The notes under the pieces: model-generated
Databases searched by the model: none
Told to the model about the DNA's origin: nothing
What the model saw: the letters and a program-made list of their open reading frames with translations, nothing else
Position numbers and translations under genes: made by a program
In this document: one piece after another, positions 16,963-24,140 of the stretch
Position numbering within the stretch: position 1 is the first letter of the stretch
Layout: every line of letters begins with the position of its first letter
Assembly: GCA_002439095.1 (NCBI GenBank)
Contig: DJOT01000039.1
Span: 1-44,787 of the forward strand
Reading direction: 5' to 3'
Origin: Bacteroidales bacterium UBA6431
Lineage (GTDB): Bacteria > Bacteroidota > Bacteroidia > Bacteroidales > UBA932
Length of the DNA stretch: 44,787 nucleotides

Positions 16963-19521
16963 ATGAATATCAATGAAATGGGGACACCGTCATGGAAGAG
17001 TGTGATGGTGACCCGTCATCTGCCGGAGAAACTTTCCGGGCTGGAGACCCTGTGCAAGAATCTCTGGTGGTGCTGGAACGACAACGCCAAAGCGCTTTTC
17101 AAGAGCGTGGATTATGACATCTGGCACAAGTCGGGACACAATCCGATGGAGATCCTCGACAAAGTGAGTCTCAAGAGATATATGGAACTCGCGCAGGACG
17201 ATGTCTTCATCGCGCGCCTCGGAGAGGTGATGGCCGAGTTCAATGCCTATATGGCCAAGAAGTCCGAGCGTCAGGAGCCGTCCATCGGGTATTTCTGCAT
17301 GGAATACGGCCTTGACACGTCTCTCAAGATATATTCCGGAGGTCTGGGCATCCTTGCCGGGGACTACCTCAAGGAGACCAGTGACATGAATGTCAACCTC
17401 GTGGCCGTAGGCCTGCTCTACCGTTATGGCTATTTCACACAGAGGCTTACCCCTCAGGGCAATCAGGTCGCCGAGTACCAGGCTCAGGATTTCATGAAGA
17501 TTCCGGCCGAGCCGGTGCTTGACGAGAACGGCGTGTGGAAGACGATCAAGGTTTCCATCGCGGGACGCGACCTGCATGCCAGAATATGGAAAGTTGCTGT
17601 CGGACGCACCGATCTTTATCTTCTCGACACCGACTACGAGGACAATATTCCAGAAGACAGGCAGGTCACCCACCAGCTTTATGGCGGCGACTGGGAGAAC
17701 CGTCTCAAGCAGGAGATCCTGCTCGGCATCGGAGGTGTCAGGGCTCTGAGGGCTCTCGGGCTTCACCCTACCATCTATCATTACAATGAGGGGCATGCCG
17801 CATTCGCCGGACTTGAAAGGCTTCGCGAGTGCATGCGTGAGCAGCAGCTGTCATTCTCCGAGTCAATGGAACTCATCAGGGCTTCCGGCCTGTTCACAAC
17901 CCATACCCCTGTGCCTGCCGGCCATGATGCATTCACCGAGGAACTCCTTGGCCGCTATATCGGCTATTATCCTCAGGCCATCGGCATCGACTGGCGGACG
18001 ATGATGAGTCTCGGCAAGGTCAACCCCGACGACCACAACGAGGAGTTCTCCATGAGTTTCCTCGCTGCAAACATGTCACAGAATGTCAACGGTGTCTCAA
18101 TGCTCCACGGCAAGGTGAGCCGCGACATATTCTCGAGGATGTATCCGGGCTATCTTCCGGAAGAGCTTTATATCAGCTATGTGACCAACGGCGTGCATTA
18201 TCCTACATGGGCGGCGCGTGACTGGAAGATTGTCCACGCCGACGTGTTCGGGGAGGAGTTCAAGACCCACCACTATGACATGAGCTGCTTCGAGGGCATA
18301 TACAATGTGCCGGACAAGCAGGTGTGGGATACCCGCAAGTCTCTCAAAAAGGAGCTGATCGGGGCCATCCGCGAGAGACTTTCCGACCCGCAGCAGAGCG
18401 CACACTACACCCCGAGCCAGATCGTGACGATCAAGGAGCAACTCAGGGACGATGTGCTCACCATAGGATTCGCCCGCCGCTTCGCCACCTACAAGCGTGC
18501 GACCCTCCTTTTCAGCGACCTTGACAGGCTTGACGCCATAGTCAACAACCCTAAACGTCCTGTACAGTTCATATTTGCCGGCAAGGCGCATCCTGCGGAC
18601 GGAGCCGGCCAGGATCTCATCAAGGACATCATCGAGATTTCCAAGCAGGACAGGTTCCTCGGGAAGATCGTATTCGTCCCGGGCTACGATATCACGCTCG
18701 CCAAGAGGCTCGTACAGGGTGTGGACGTATGGCTCAACAATCCGACCCGTCCTCTCGAGGCTTCCGGCACGTCCGGAGAGAAGGCTGCGATGAATGGTGT
18801 CATGCACTTCTCAGTGCTTGACGGTTGGTGGGTTGAGGGCTACAAGCCGGGAGCCGGCTGGGCTCTCCCTCTGGAGAGGACATACGATGACCAGAACTAC
18901 CAGAACGAGCTTGATGCAGCCACCATCTACTCCACTATCGAGAACGATATAGCCCCGTCTTACTATGAGACCGATCCCGCTACCGGGCTTTCTCCTAAGT
19001 GGATCACGTATATCAAGAACACCATCGCCGAGGTTGCCTGCAACTTCACGACCAACCGCATGCTGAGCGACTACTGCCGTCAGTATTATGACCCGCAGAG
19101 CGTCCGCTTCGGGGAACTGGCTGCTGACGGGGCAAAGGTGGCAAAAGAGATCGCTGCATGGAAACAGCTGGTGAGCGACGAGTGGAACAATATCCGCATC
19201 GTCTCATATACCCAGCCGGATGCTTCGTATGTGCTCTCTCCTGAAAACAAGCTCAAGTGTGAGGTTGTCCTTGATCTCGGCCGTCTCAAGCCGGAAGACA
19301 TCGGAGTGGAGATGATCTTCACATCTTCAGACGCCAAGGGGGAGTTGCACATCCAGAATGTCTGCGAACTTGGGGTCGTTTCTGTCGTTGACGGAAAGGT
19401 CACCTATCAGGCGGAAGTGCTGCCGGAAAGGACGGGAATGTATCAGGTAGGTACCCGTATCTATCCTAAGAACCCGCGTCTTCCGCACAGGCAGGATTTC
19501 CCTCTTGTGAAATGGCTATAG
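16963..19521 (+). CDS. glgP: Alpha-glucan (glycogen) phosphorylase, GT35 short type
   Basis: 852 aa. N-terminal DUF3417-like segment (LSGLETLCKNLWWCWN, about 24-40), then the phosphorylase core: FCMEYGLDTSLKIYSGGLGILAGD (about 107-130), YHYNEGHAAF (about 270), THTPVPAGHDAF (about 311), and the PLP site EASGTSGEKAAMNG with Lys607. Releases glucose 1-phosphate from glycogen. This class lacks the allosteric regions of the animal enzyme. Ten bp after GH57; its 3' end overlaps ribF by 10 bp. Confidence 0.93.
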   Translation: MNINEMGTPSWKSVMVTRHLPEKLSGLETLCKNLWWCWNDNAKALFKSVDYDIWHKSGHNPMEILDKVSLKRYMELAQDDVFIARLGEVMAEFNAYMAKKSERQEPSIGYFCMEYGLDTSLKIYSGGLGILAGDYLKETSDMNVNLVAVGLLYRYGYFTQRLTPQGNQVAEYQAQDFMKIPAEPVLDENGVWKTIKVSIAGRDLHARIWKVAVGRTDLYLLDTDYEDNIPEDRQVTHQLYGGDWENRLKQEILLGIGGVRALRALGLHPTIYHYNEGHAAFAGLERLRECMREQQLSFSESMELIRASGLFTTHTPVPAGHDAFTEELLGRYIGYYPQAIGIDWRTMMSLGKVNPDDHNEEFSMSFLAANMSQNVNGVSMLHGKVSRDIFSRMYPGYLPEELYISYVTNGVHYPTWAARDWKIVHADVFGEEFKTHHYDMSCFEGIYNVPDKQVWDTRKSLKKELIGAIRERLSDPQQSAHYTPSQIVTIKEQLRDDVLTIGFARRFATYKRATLLFSDLDRLDAIVNNPKRPVQFIFAGKAHPADGAGQDLIKDIIEISKQDRFLGKIVFVPGYDITLAKRLVQGVDVWLNNPTRPLEASGTSGEKAAMNGVMHFSVLDGWWVEGYKPGAGWALPLERTYDDQNYQNELDAATIYSTIENDIAPSYYETDPATGLSPKWITYIKNTIAEVACNFTTNRMLSDYCRQYYDPQSVRFGELAADGAKVAKEIAAWKQLVSDEWNNIRIVSYTQPDASYVLSPENKLKCEVVLDLGRLKPEDIGVEMIFTSSDAKGELHIQNVCELGVVSVVDGKVTYQAEVLPERTGMYQVGTRIYPKNPRLPHRQDFPLVKWL

Positions 19522-20387
19522 TAGCCACAGGATTTTTTGATGGTGTCCATCTTGGGCACCGTCAGGTAATAAGCGCTCTCGTCTCCTCTGCCCGTGAAAG
19601 GGGTGAGGAGGCGATTGTCGTTACGTTTGCCACGCATCCGAGGGCTGTGCTTCAGCAGGATGCTCGCACGCTTAGACTTCTGTCGTCACCTGCCGAAAAA
19701 GTTGCCATGCTTGAGGCGCTCGGGGTGGACAGGGTTGAGGTTCTTGACTTTACGAGGGATTTTGCTGCCATGACGGCAGAGGAATATCTGGTGGACATTG
19801 TTCGAGACCGCTTCGGCGGTACTGCTGTTCTGCTTGGCTATGACAACAGGCTCGGGTCTGATCAACTTGACCCGCCGCAGATCCGGCAACTGGCCGGCCG
19901 GCTCGGAATGGATGTCATCGTGGTGCCTCCTGCCAGTCTTGGAGGCGGTGAACTGATAGTCAGTTCGACCAAGATACGCGCAGCTTTGTCTGAAGGACGG
20001 GTGGAGGATGCTGCGGCCATGCTCGGTTACGAGTATCCTGTGAGCGGAGTCGTTGTGGGCGGCAAACAGCTCGGGCGCACAATCGGTTTCCCCACGGCCA
20101 ACATGCAGCTTTATGAGCCTCTGAAGATGATTCCGCAGCGCGGAGTGTACCTCTCCGAAGTCGAGACGGTGGGACGCCGTTTCTATGGCATGACCAATGT
20201 CGGGGACATCATCGAGACCAATATATTCGGCTTTTCGGAGGATATATACGGGCTTGACATCACCGTCAAATTCAAAAAGCGCCTCCGTGACGGGAAGCGC
20301 TTGAATTCTGTGGACGAGCTTAAAGCTCAACTTACTTGCGACCGAGCTCTCTGTCAAGAACTTTGCGCAGACCTGCCGCGCCTTTGA
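19512..20387 (+). CDS. ribF: Bifunctional riboflavin kinase/FAD synthetase
   Basis: 291 aa. N-terminal FAD synthetase nucleotidyltransferase (GFFDGVHLGHRQVI at 8-21, VSSTKIRAAL near 153) and C-terminal riboflavin kinase (GRTIGFPTANM near 193, FYGMTNVGD, SEDIYG). The N-terminus begins directly at the nucleotide-binding strand, without the 15-20 residues found in many RibF proteins. Start overlaps glgP by 10 bp. The last 56 bp lie antisense to the 3' end of the convergent TlpA-like gene (20332-20387). Makes FMN and FAD; its link to glycogen genes is positional only. Confidence 0.93.
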   Translation: MAIVATGFFDGVHLGHRQVISALVSSARERGEEAIVVTFATHPRAVLQQDARTLRLLSSPAEKVAMLEALGVDRVEVLDFTRDFAAMTAEEYLVDIVRDRFGGTAVLLGYDNRLGSDQLDPPQIRQLAGRLGMDVIVVPPASLGGGELIVSSTKIRAALSEGRVEDAAAMLGYEYPVSGVVVGGKQLGRTIGFPTANMQLYEPLKMIPQRGVYLSEVETVGRRFYGMTNVGDIIETNIFGFSEDIYGLDITVKFKKRLRDGKRLNSVDELKAQLTCDRALCQELCADLPRL

Positions 20388-21438
20388 CCGGTTCGGTGCT
20401 GAGCTGACCATCTATTATGAGCAGCGAATTCGGCAGGGAGGTCACGCCATAGGTGACTACTGCCGGAGAAGCGGCTCCGAGTCCGTCGTTGAGGTTTATC
20501 CAAGGGAGCTTTTGGGAATTCACGATTGAGCCCCAGGCGGCTTTGTCAGGAGATACGCATACGGCGTAGATCTCGAACCCCTTGTTGTGGTATTCTTTCC
20601 ATACTGGAAGGAGGGTGTCTATGTTGAGCATCTTCTGAGCGGCGTCTTCAGCGTTCCAGAAATGCAGCATCACCACTTTCGCGTCTACTGAACTGAGGGC
20701 GCGCTTTTCGCCGTTGATGTCCGGAAGTGTGATGTCCGGGTATCCGCGCTCTTCGGCGGTGCGGATCATTCCGTCGATTTCAAGAATCTTCATCCTGCGT
20801 GCCGCTTCCTTGTCGAGAGCCTTGACATAGCGGGACTCCGGGTATACGGTTTTCAGCGAATCTGCAGCCGCTTGGAAGAACAGGGCATCCGTAGGCTGGT
20901 TGAAGACTGATGTGCCCTCTCCGATGGTCTCGTATAGCACAGGTATGGTGGTCATCGAGAACGGGTTGCTCATCACGTACCTTACGCTGGCCCTATAGTG
21001 GTCAAGGTAGGCCTTGGCCATCTCAGGACCGTTTCCGCTGGCGGCGAGCATGGACTTGATGAAGTCCGCGTAGGCCTTGTCCACTTCAGCGAGTTTGACG
21101 GAGCCTTCCGAGCCTTTGACGCTGTAGTTGCCAAGCGTGTCGGCACTCACCGATGCGTTCTCTCCGCTCTCAAGAAGCAGGGCCGCTATGCGCGTGTCTC
21201 CTCTGAAGAGGTAGATGAATTCCGGCTGGCCTTTCTTTACCGGCACGGTGTATCTGAATGTCCCGTCCGCCTTGGTCCTGATGGTGTCGAGGACTGTGTA
21301 GACATTGACATCCAGCTGTTTCACGACTATCTGGCTGTCGGCGGCTCCTTCAATCTTGCCGCTGATGTCCGCCTTCTGCGCGCAGGAGGCAAGCGCAAAT
21401 GCCGCAGCGGCTGCGGCGAATATCTTATAATTTCTCAT
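20332..21438 (-). CDS. TlpA/AhpC-like lipoprotein lacking the CXXC site
   Basis: 368 aa from the ATG at 21436-21438. Lipoprotein signal with the ALASC lipobox. N-terminal domain (about 22-130) resembles the DUF4369 beta domain of Bacteroidota thiol-disulfide lipoproteins (ISGKIEGAADSQIVVKQLD). Helical middle, then a thioredoxin-fold domain from about 235 (DITLPDINGEKRALSSVDAKVVMLHFWNAED...). The position normally occupied by the redox motif WCxPC reads WNAEDAAQ, so both cysteines are absent and oxidoreductase activity is unlikely. The conserved cis-Pro region is present as TSLPNSLLI. The start overlaps the HIT gene by 14 bp. Confidence 0.85.
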   Translation of the reverse strand: MRNYKIFAAAAAAFALASCAQKADISGKIEGAADSQIVVKQLDVNVYTVLDTIRTKADGTFRYTVPVKKGQPEFIYLFRGDTRIAALLLESGENASVSADTLGNYSVKGSEGSVKLAEVDKAYADFIKSMLAASGNGPEMAKAYLDHYRASVRYVMSNPFSMTTIPVLYETIGEGTSVFNQPTDALFFQAAADSLKTVYPESRYVKALDKEAARRMKILEIDGMIRTAEERGYPDITLPDINGEKRALSSVDAKVVMLHFWNAEDAAQKMLNIDTLLPVWKEYHNKGFEIYAVCVSPDKAAWGSIVNSQKLPWINLNDGLGAASPAVVTYGVTSLPNSLLIIDGQLSTEPVKGAAGLRKVLDRELGRK

Positions 21439-21829
21439 ATTCGGCGAGTATCGCATCGGCGGTCTTCTGCATCTCTTCTTTTGTGAAGACAGGGCGGGTC
21501 TTACGGAAATCCATATCCCCCTCGGTCTGGAGTGGGATGAGGTGTATATGTGTGTGAGGCACTTCCATGCCGAGCACAGCCACCCCCACGCGTTTGCACG
21601 GCACCGCCGCCTTGAGGGCGGTGGCGACTTCCCGGGCGAAAGCCCAGAGACCTTCGTAGGTCGGCGTGTCCAAGTTGAAGATGTAGTCGTCCTCTACTTT
21701 TTTCGGGATCACAAGAGTGTGCCCGAGAGTCAGCGGGCTTATGTCAAGGAAGGCGTAGAAATCCTCGTTCTCTGCTACCTTGTAGGACGGGATGAGCCCC
21801 ATCGCGATTTTTGTGAAGAGAGTAGCCAT
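21425..21829 (-). CDS. HIT family nucleotide hydrolase/transferase
   Basis: 134 aa. Histidine-triad protein: the catalytic motif HTHIHLIPL lies near residue 93, with the supporting DISPLTLGHTLVIPKK helix-strand near 29-44. Probable Hint-type hydrolase acting on AMP-linked small molecules. Start overlaps the greA stop by one base (TGATG) and the 3' end overlaps the TlpA-like gene by 14 bp, so greA-HIT-TlpA-like form one transcription unit. Confidence 0.92.
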   Translation of the reverse strand: MATLFTKIAMGLIPSYKVAENEDFYAFLDISPLTLGHTLVIPKKVEDDYIFNLDTPTYEGLWAFAREVATALKAAVPCKRVGVAVLGMEVPHTHIHLIPLQTEGDMDFRKTRPVFTKEEMQKTADAILAEYEKL

Positions 21830-22299
21830 CAGAGTGAGATGTCGAGAATTTCAAATTTGATGATGCCTGACGGGGCCTTGGCCTCCACTTTCTCTCCCTT
21901 GCCATGGCCGAGCAGGGCTTTTGCGATAGGGGTGGTGGCGGCGAGCTTGCCTTTGGAGAAGTCTGCCTCGCTCTCGCCCACGATGGTGAACTCCATCTCC
22001 CTGCCGTTGTTGAGGTTCTTGACTTTCACCTTGTTGAGCATCTGCACCTTGTCAGTGCTGAGCTGGGAGCTGTCCAGAACTTTTGCGTTGACAATCATGT
22101 TCTGGAGGTTGGCTATCTTGAGTTCGAGCAGGCCCTGAGCCTCCCGTGCTGATTCGTATTCCGCGTTTTCAGAAAGATCTCCCTTTTCTCTGGCCTCGCC
22201 GATGGCCGCCGAGATGACAGGCCTCTGGGCAAGCGCTTCCGCCAGCTCTTTCTTGATCTTGTCGAGCCCTTCCTGGCTCATATAGTGTACTTCTGCCAT
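21829..22299 (-). CDS. greA: Transcription elongation factor GreA
   Basis: 156 aa. N-terminal coiled coil with the tip acidic residues Asp41 and Glu44 in EKGDLSENAEYE, which stimulate RNA polymerase transcript cleavage. The C-terminal FKBP-like domain has GESEADFSKGKLAATTPIAKALLG. Normal length. The leader between its predicted promoter (22379-22409) and the ATG carries a terminator-like hairpin, described separately. Confidence 0.95.
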   Translation of the reverse strand: MAEVHYMSQEGLDKIKKELAEALAQRPVISAAIGEAREKGDLSENAEYESAREAQGLLELKIANLQNMIVNAKVLDSSQLSTDKVQMLNKVKVKNLNNGREMEFTIVGESEADFSKGKLAATTPIAKALLGHGKGEKVEAKAPSGIIKFEILDISL

Positions 22300-22325
22300 A
22301 GTAATAGTTTGTTAATTAAGCAATT

Positions 22326-22371
22326 GTCAAAAAAAATAACAAGAAGTCCCGCCGTACAGGCAGAACTCTTG
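22326..22371 (-). terminator. Terminator-like hairpin in the greA leader
   Basis: Minus-strand arms at 22359-22371 and 22340-22353 pair over 13 bp with two G-U pairs and one bulged base, with a 5-nt loop, then TTATTTTTTTT. This is a standard intrinsic terminator. It follows the 137-aa membrane protein gene but lies downstream of the best greA promoter, so it may act both as the terminator of the upstream gene and as an attenuator of greA. Confidence 0.7.
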
Positions 22372-22378
22372 TCTGTTG

Positions 22379-22409
22379 CAAAGATAGTCAAAGCTGAACT
22401 AAAAACAAA
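22379..22409 (-). promoter_or_regulatory. Promoter for greA
   Basis: Minus-strand TTTG, 19-bp spacer, TATCTTTG: full agreement with the Bacteroidota consensus TTTG-N19-TAnnTTTG. Predicted start about 22373, immediately before the terminator-like hairpin. Confidence 0.65.
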
Positions 22410-22417
22410 TTCTGCGC

Positions 22418-22831
22418 CTATTCGCTGTCGAATTTAGGGGTCATTATCTCTTTGTAGAGGATCAGTTTGCGGCGGTCCTTGCGGATTTCTTCCGCTGTCG
22501 GGTAATTTTCTGTGCGTTTTTCCTTTATGCGCTTGTGGACAGGCTTGCTGATATGTTCAGGATGCGGTGCTGTGACTGGCGGTTCTGCCGGTGCGTCCTG
22601 CACCTGCGCGGGTGTGACTTCCGGGATCGGCTGTTCTTCGGCTTTCCACGGATCTTCCGCGGCTGTGCGCGTTATCGCGCGTTGAGGCTCTTCTTCCTCC
22701 TCGTCCTCGAAGATTATCGGCTCGGCGTGCACCAGTGGCTGTGCTTTCCTCCCGGCTTTGAGCTTCTTGTCGATGATCGCCGCCACGATCGGGACGGAGA
22801 ACATCAGGATAGTTATGAGAAAACCTTCCAT
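22418..22831 (-). CDS. Small membrane protein with acidic linker, unknown function
   Basis: 137 aa. One N-terminal transmembrane helix (about residues 3-20), a run of Glu/Asp (FEDEEEEEP, about 41-49), a Pro/Ala-rich linker and a basic C-terminal helix (EEIRKDRRKLILYKEIM). I do not recognise a family. The layout, membrane anchor plus flexible linker plus charged helix, suits a tethering or assembly protein. It starts 1 bp after tsaB, so it belongs to the cvpA-tsaB operon. Confidence 0.65.
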   Translation of the reverse strand: MEGFLITILMFSVPIVAAIIDKKLKAGRKAQPLVHAEPIIFEDEEEEEPQRAITRTAAEDPWKAEEQPIPEVTPAQVQDAPAEPPVTAPHPEHISKPVHKRIKEKRTENYPTAEEIRKDRRKLILYKEIMTPKFDSE

Positions 22832-22832
22832 A

Positions 22833-23522
22833 TCAGAATAATTTCTTCTTGCTTGTCGTGGCTATGAACTGCTTGAGATAGAACGGCTCGAAGTATGCGC
22901 AGTCCTTGAACTCGCCCGCCTTGAATGCTTCTTCCGCGAGGGAGGCCATTGCGGAAGCCTTTGGGCAGGTCTGGATGAATACGGATTCGGCGGAGCCTAT
23001 GGCCTCTCTGCACTTCTCTGCCCCGTCTCCGATGAAGATTGCCGGCCCTTCGGAGAGGACTTCCCTGAAAGTCTCCCTGTCCACCACCTTTGGCTCCACT
23101 TCTGTAAGACGCTTGCCGTCAGTGCCGTATGTGGCCGTGTAGACCTCCATCCTGCGTGCGTCCACCATGGGGATTATATGCTTGATGTTCTCGGAGATGC
23201 CTTCTTCCATGGCCTGCCTGGCGAGGATGTCGAGAGTCCCGACGGCCAGAAGCGGAAGCCCGGCTGCAAAGCACAGCCCCTTGGCGGTGGACACCCCCAC
23301 CCTGAGCCCGGTGTAGGATCCTGGGCCGGCGCTGACGCACACTGCATCGCAGTCTTTGACTGTCAGTCCCCTTTCTTCCAACACCTGTCCTATGAACGGA
23401 GCTGTCATGGCCGCATGGGCTTTGGGTGCGTCGCTCTCCCTTGATGCAATGACTTCTCCGTCCTGCTCCAGAGCCACGGAACAGAGGGAAGTCGAGGTCT
23501 CTATAAGTATGATTCTGCTCAT
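22833..23522 (-). CDS. tsaB: tRNA threonylcarbamoyladenosine biosynthesis protein TsaB
   Basis: 229 aa. ASKHA fold: IILIETSTSLCSVAL at the start, VSAGPGSYTGLRVGVSTAKGL near 67-87 and the typical MVDARRMEVYTA segment. TsaB is the non-catalytic partner of TsaD in making t6A37 on tRNAs that read ANN codons. Overlaps cvpA by 4 bp. Confidence 0.93.
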   Translation of the reverse strand: MSRIILIETSTSLCSVALEQDGEVIASRESDAPKAHAAMTAPFIGQVLEERGLTVKDCDAVCVSAGPGSYTGLRVGVSTAKGLCFAAGLPLLAVGTLDILARQAMEEGISENIKHIIPMVDARRMEVYTATYGTDGKRLTEVEPKVVDRETFREVLSEGPAIFIGDGAEKCREAIGSAESVFIQTCPKASAMASLAEEAFKAGEFKDCAYFEPFYLKQFIATTSKKKLF

Positions 23523-24034
23523 ATCATATATGCTGTCTGGCCGAGTCCGGTCACATAATTCTTGATGTACGGGAAAATCTTTCCTGCAAGATCCCTCAGG
23601 GCGTGGTAGACTGTGGCGTTGTCAAGGCTGGACGGGTCCACAATGTGCGCCGAAGCGTTCACGCTCTCGAAGAGCATTATAAGCAGGCCGAGCACGACCG
23701 CCACCTTGAAAATACCTATGACCAGGCCGAGAAGGCCGTTGATCCACCCGAGAAACACTATCTTCAGAAGTCTCGTCAGGAGCGAGCCCAGCAGTCCCAT
23801 GAGGAATATCACCAGCACCACGATCAATATGAAACTGACGATGTGCAGGATCACCTTGTCGATGCTGATGTACTGTGCGAGCCAGACGCTCAGTGAAGAT
23901 GAGAAATAGAATGCCGCCCATACCCCGACTATTATGGAGACGAGCTCGACCACCTGTTTGACGAAACCCTTGCGGATCCCGTAGACGATAGCGGGGACGA
24001 AGCATATAAGCAGGACAATATCTATTATAGCCAT
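23519..24034 (-). CDS. CvpA family membrane protein
   Basis: 171 aa from the ATG at 24032-24034; the longer open frame to 24322 runs through the ileS leader and is rejected. Four hydrophobic helices and the CvpA pattern DIVLLICFVPAIVYGIRKGFVKQ at the start, with GWINGLLGLVIG in the middle. The family is linked to envelope stress and colicin V export in E. coli; the molecular role is unclear. First gene of cvpA-tsaB-membrane protein, divergent from ileS. Confidence 0.85.
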   Translation of the reverse strand: MAIIDIVLLICFVPAIVYGIRKGFVKQVVELVSIIVGVWAAFYFSSSLSVWLAQYISIDKVILHIVSFILIVVLVIFLMGLLGSLLTRLLKIVFLGWINGLLGLVIGIFKVAVVLGLLIMLFESVNASAHIVDPSSLDNATVYHALRDLAGKIFPYIKNYVTGLGQTAYMI

Positions 24035-24052
24035 GAATTCAAAACAATTTCT

Positions 24053-24060
24053 TAACTTTG
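24053..24060 (+). promoter_or_regulatory. -7 box for ileS
   Basis: TAACTTTG (TAnnTTTG) 69 bp before the ileS ATG. The roughly 60-nt leader contains nested inverted repeats at about 24079-24101 (GTCCG...CGGAC around CCGGA...TCCGG), so leader structure is possible. No T-box specifier could be recognised. Confidence 0.45.
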
Positions 24061-24111
24061 CAAATTGTTCAGTCTGCGTCCGGAAGCCTCCGGAGCGGAC
24101 GAGCGTAAACG

Positions 24112-24140
24112 CAAAATTAGTAAAAAATATGATATTCAAA
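24112..24140 (-). promoter_or_regulatory. Possible promoter for cvpA-tsaB
   Basis: Minus-strand TTTG, 17-bp spacer, TAATTTTG; the -7 box fits but the spacer is two bases shorter than usual. Overlaps the ileS start region. Confidence 0.4.

Noticed and set aside
24033..24128. N-terminal extension of IleRS
   Set aside because: It includes the TAACTTTG promoter box and overlaps the divergent cvpA start; IleRS homology begins at the ATG at 24129.
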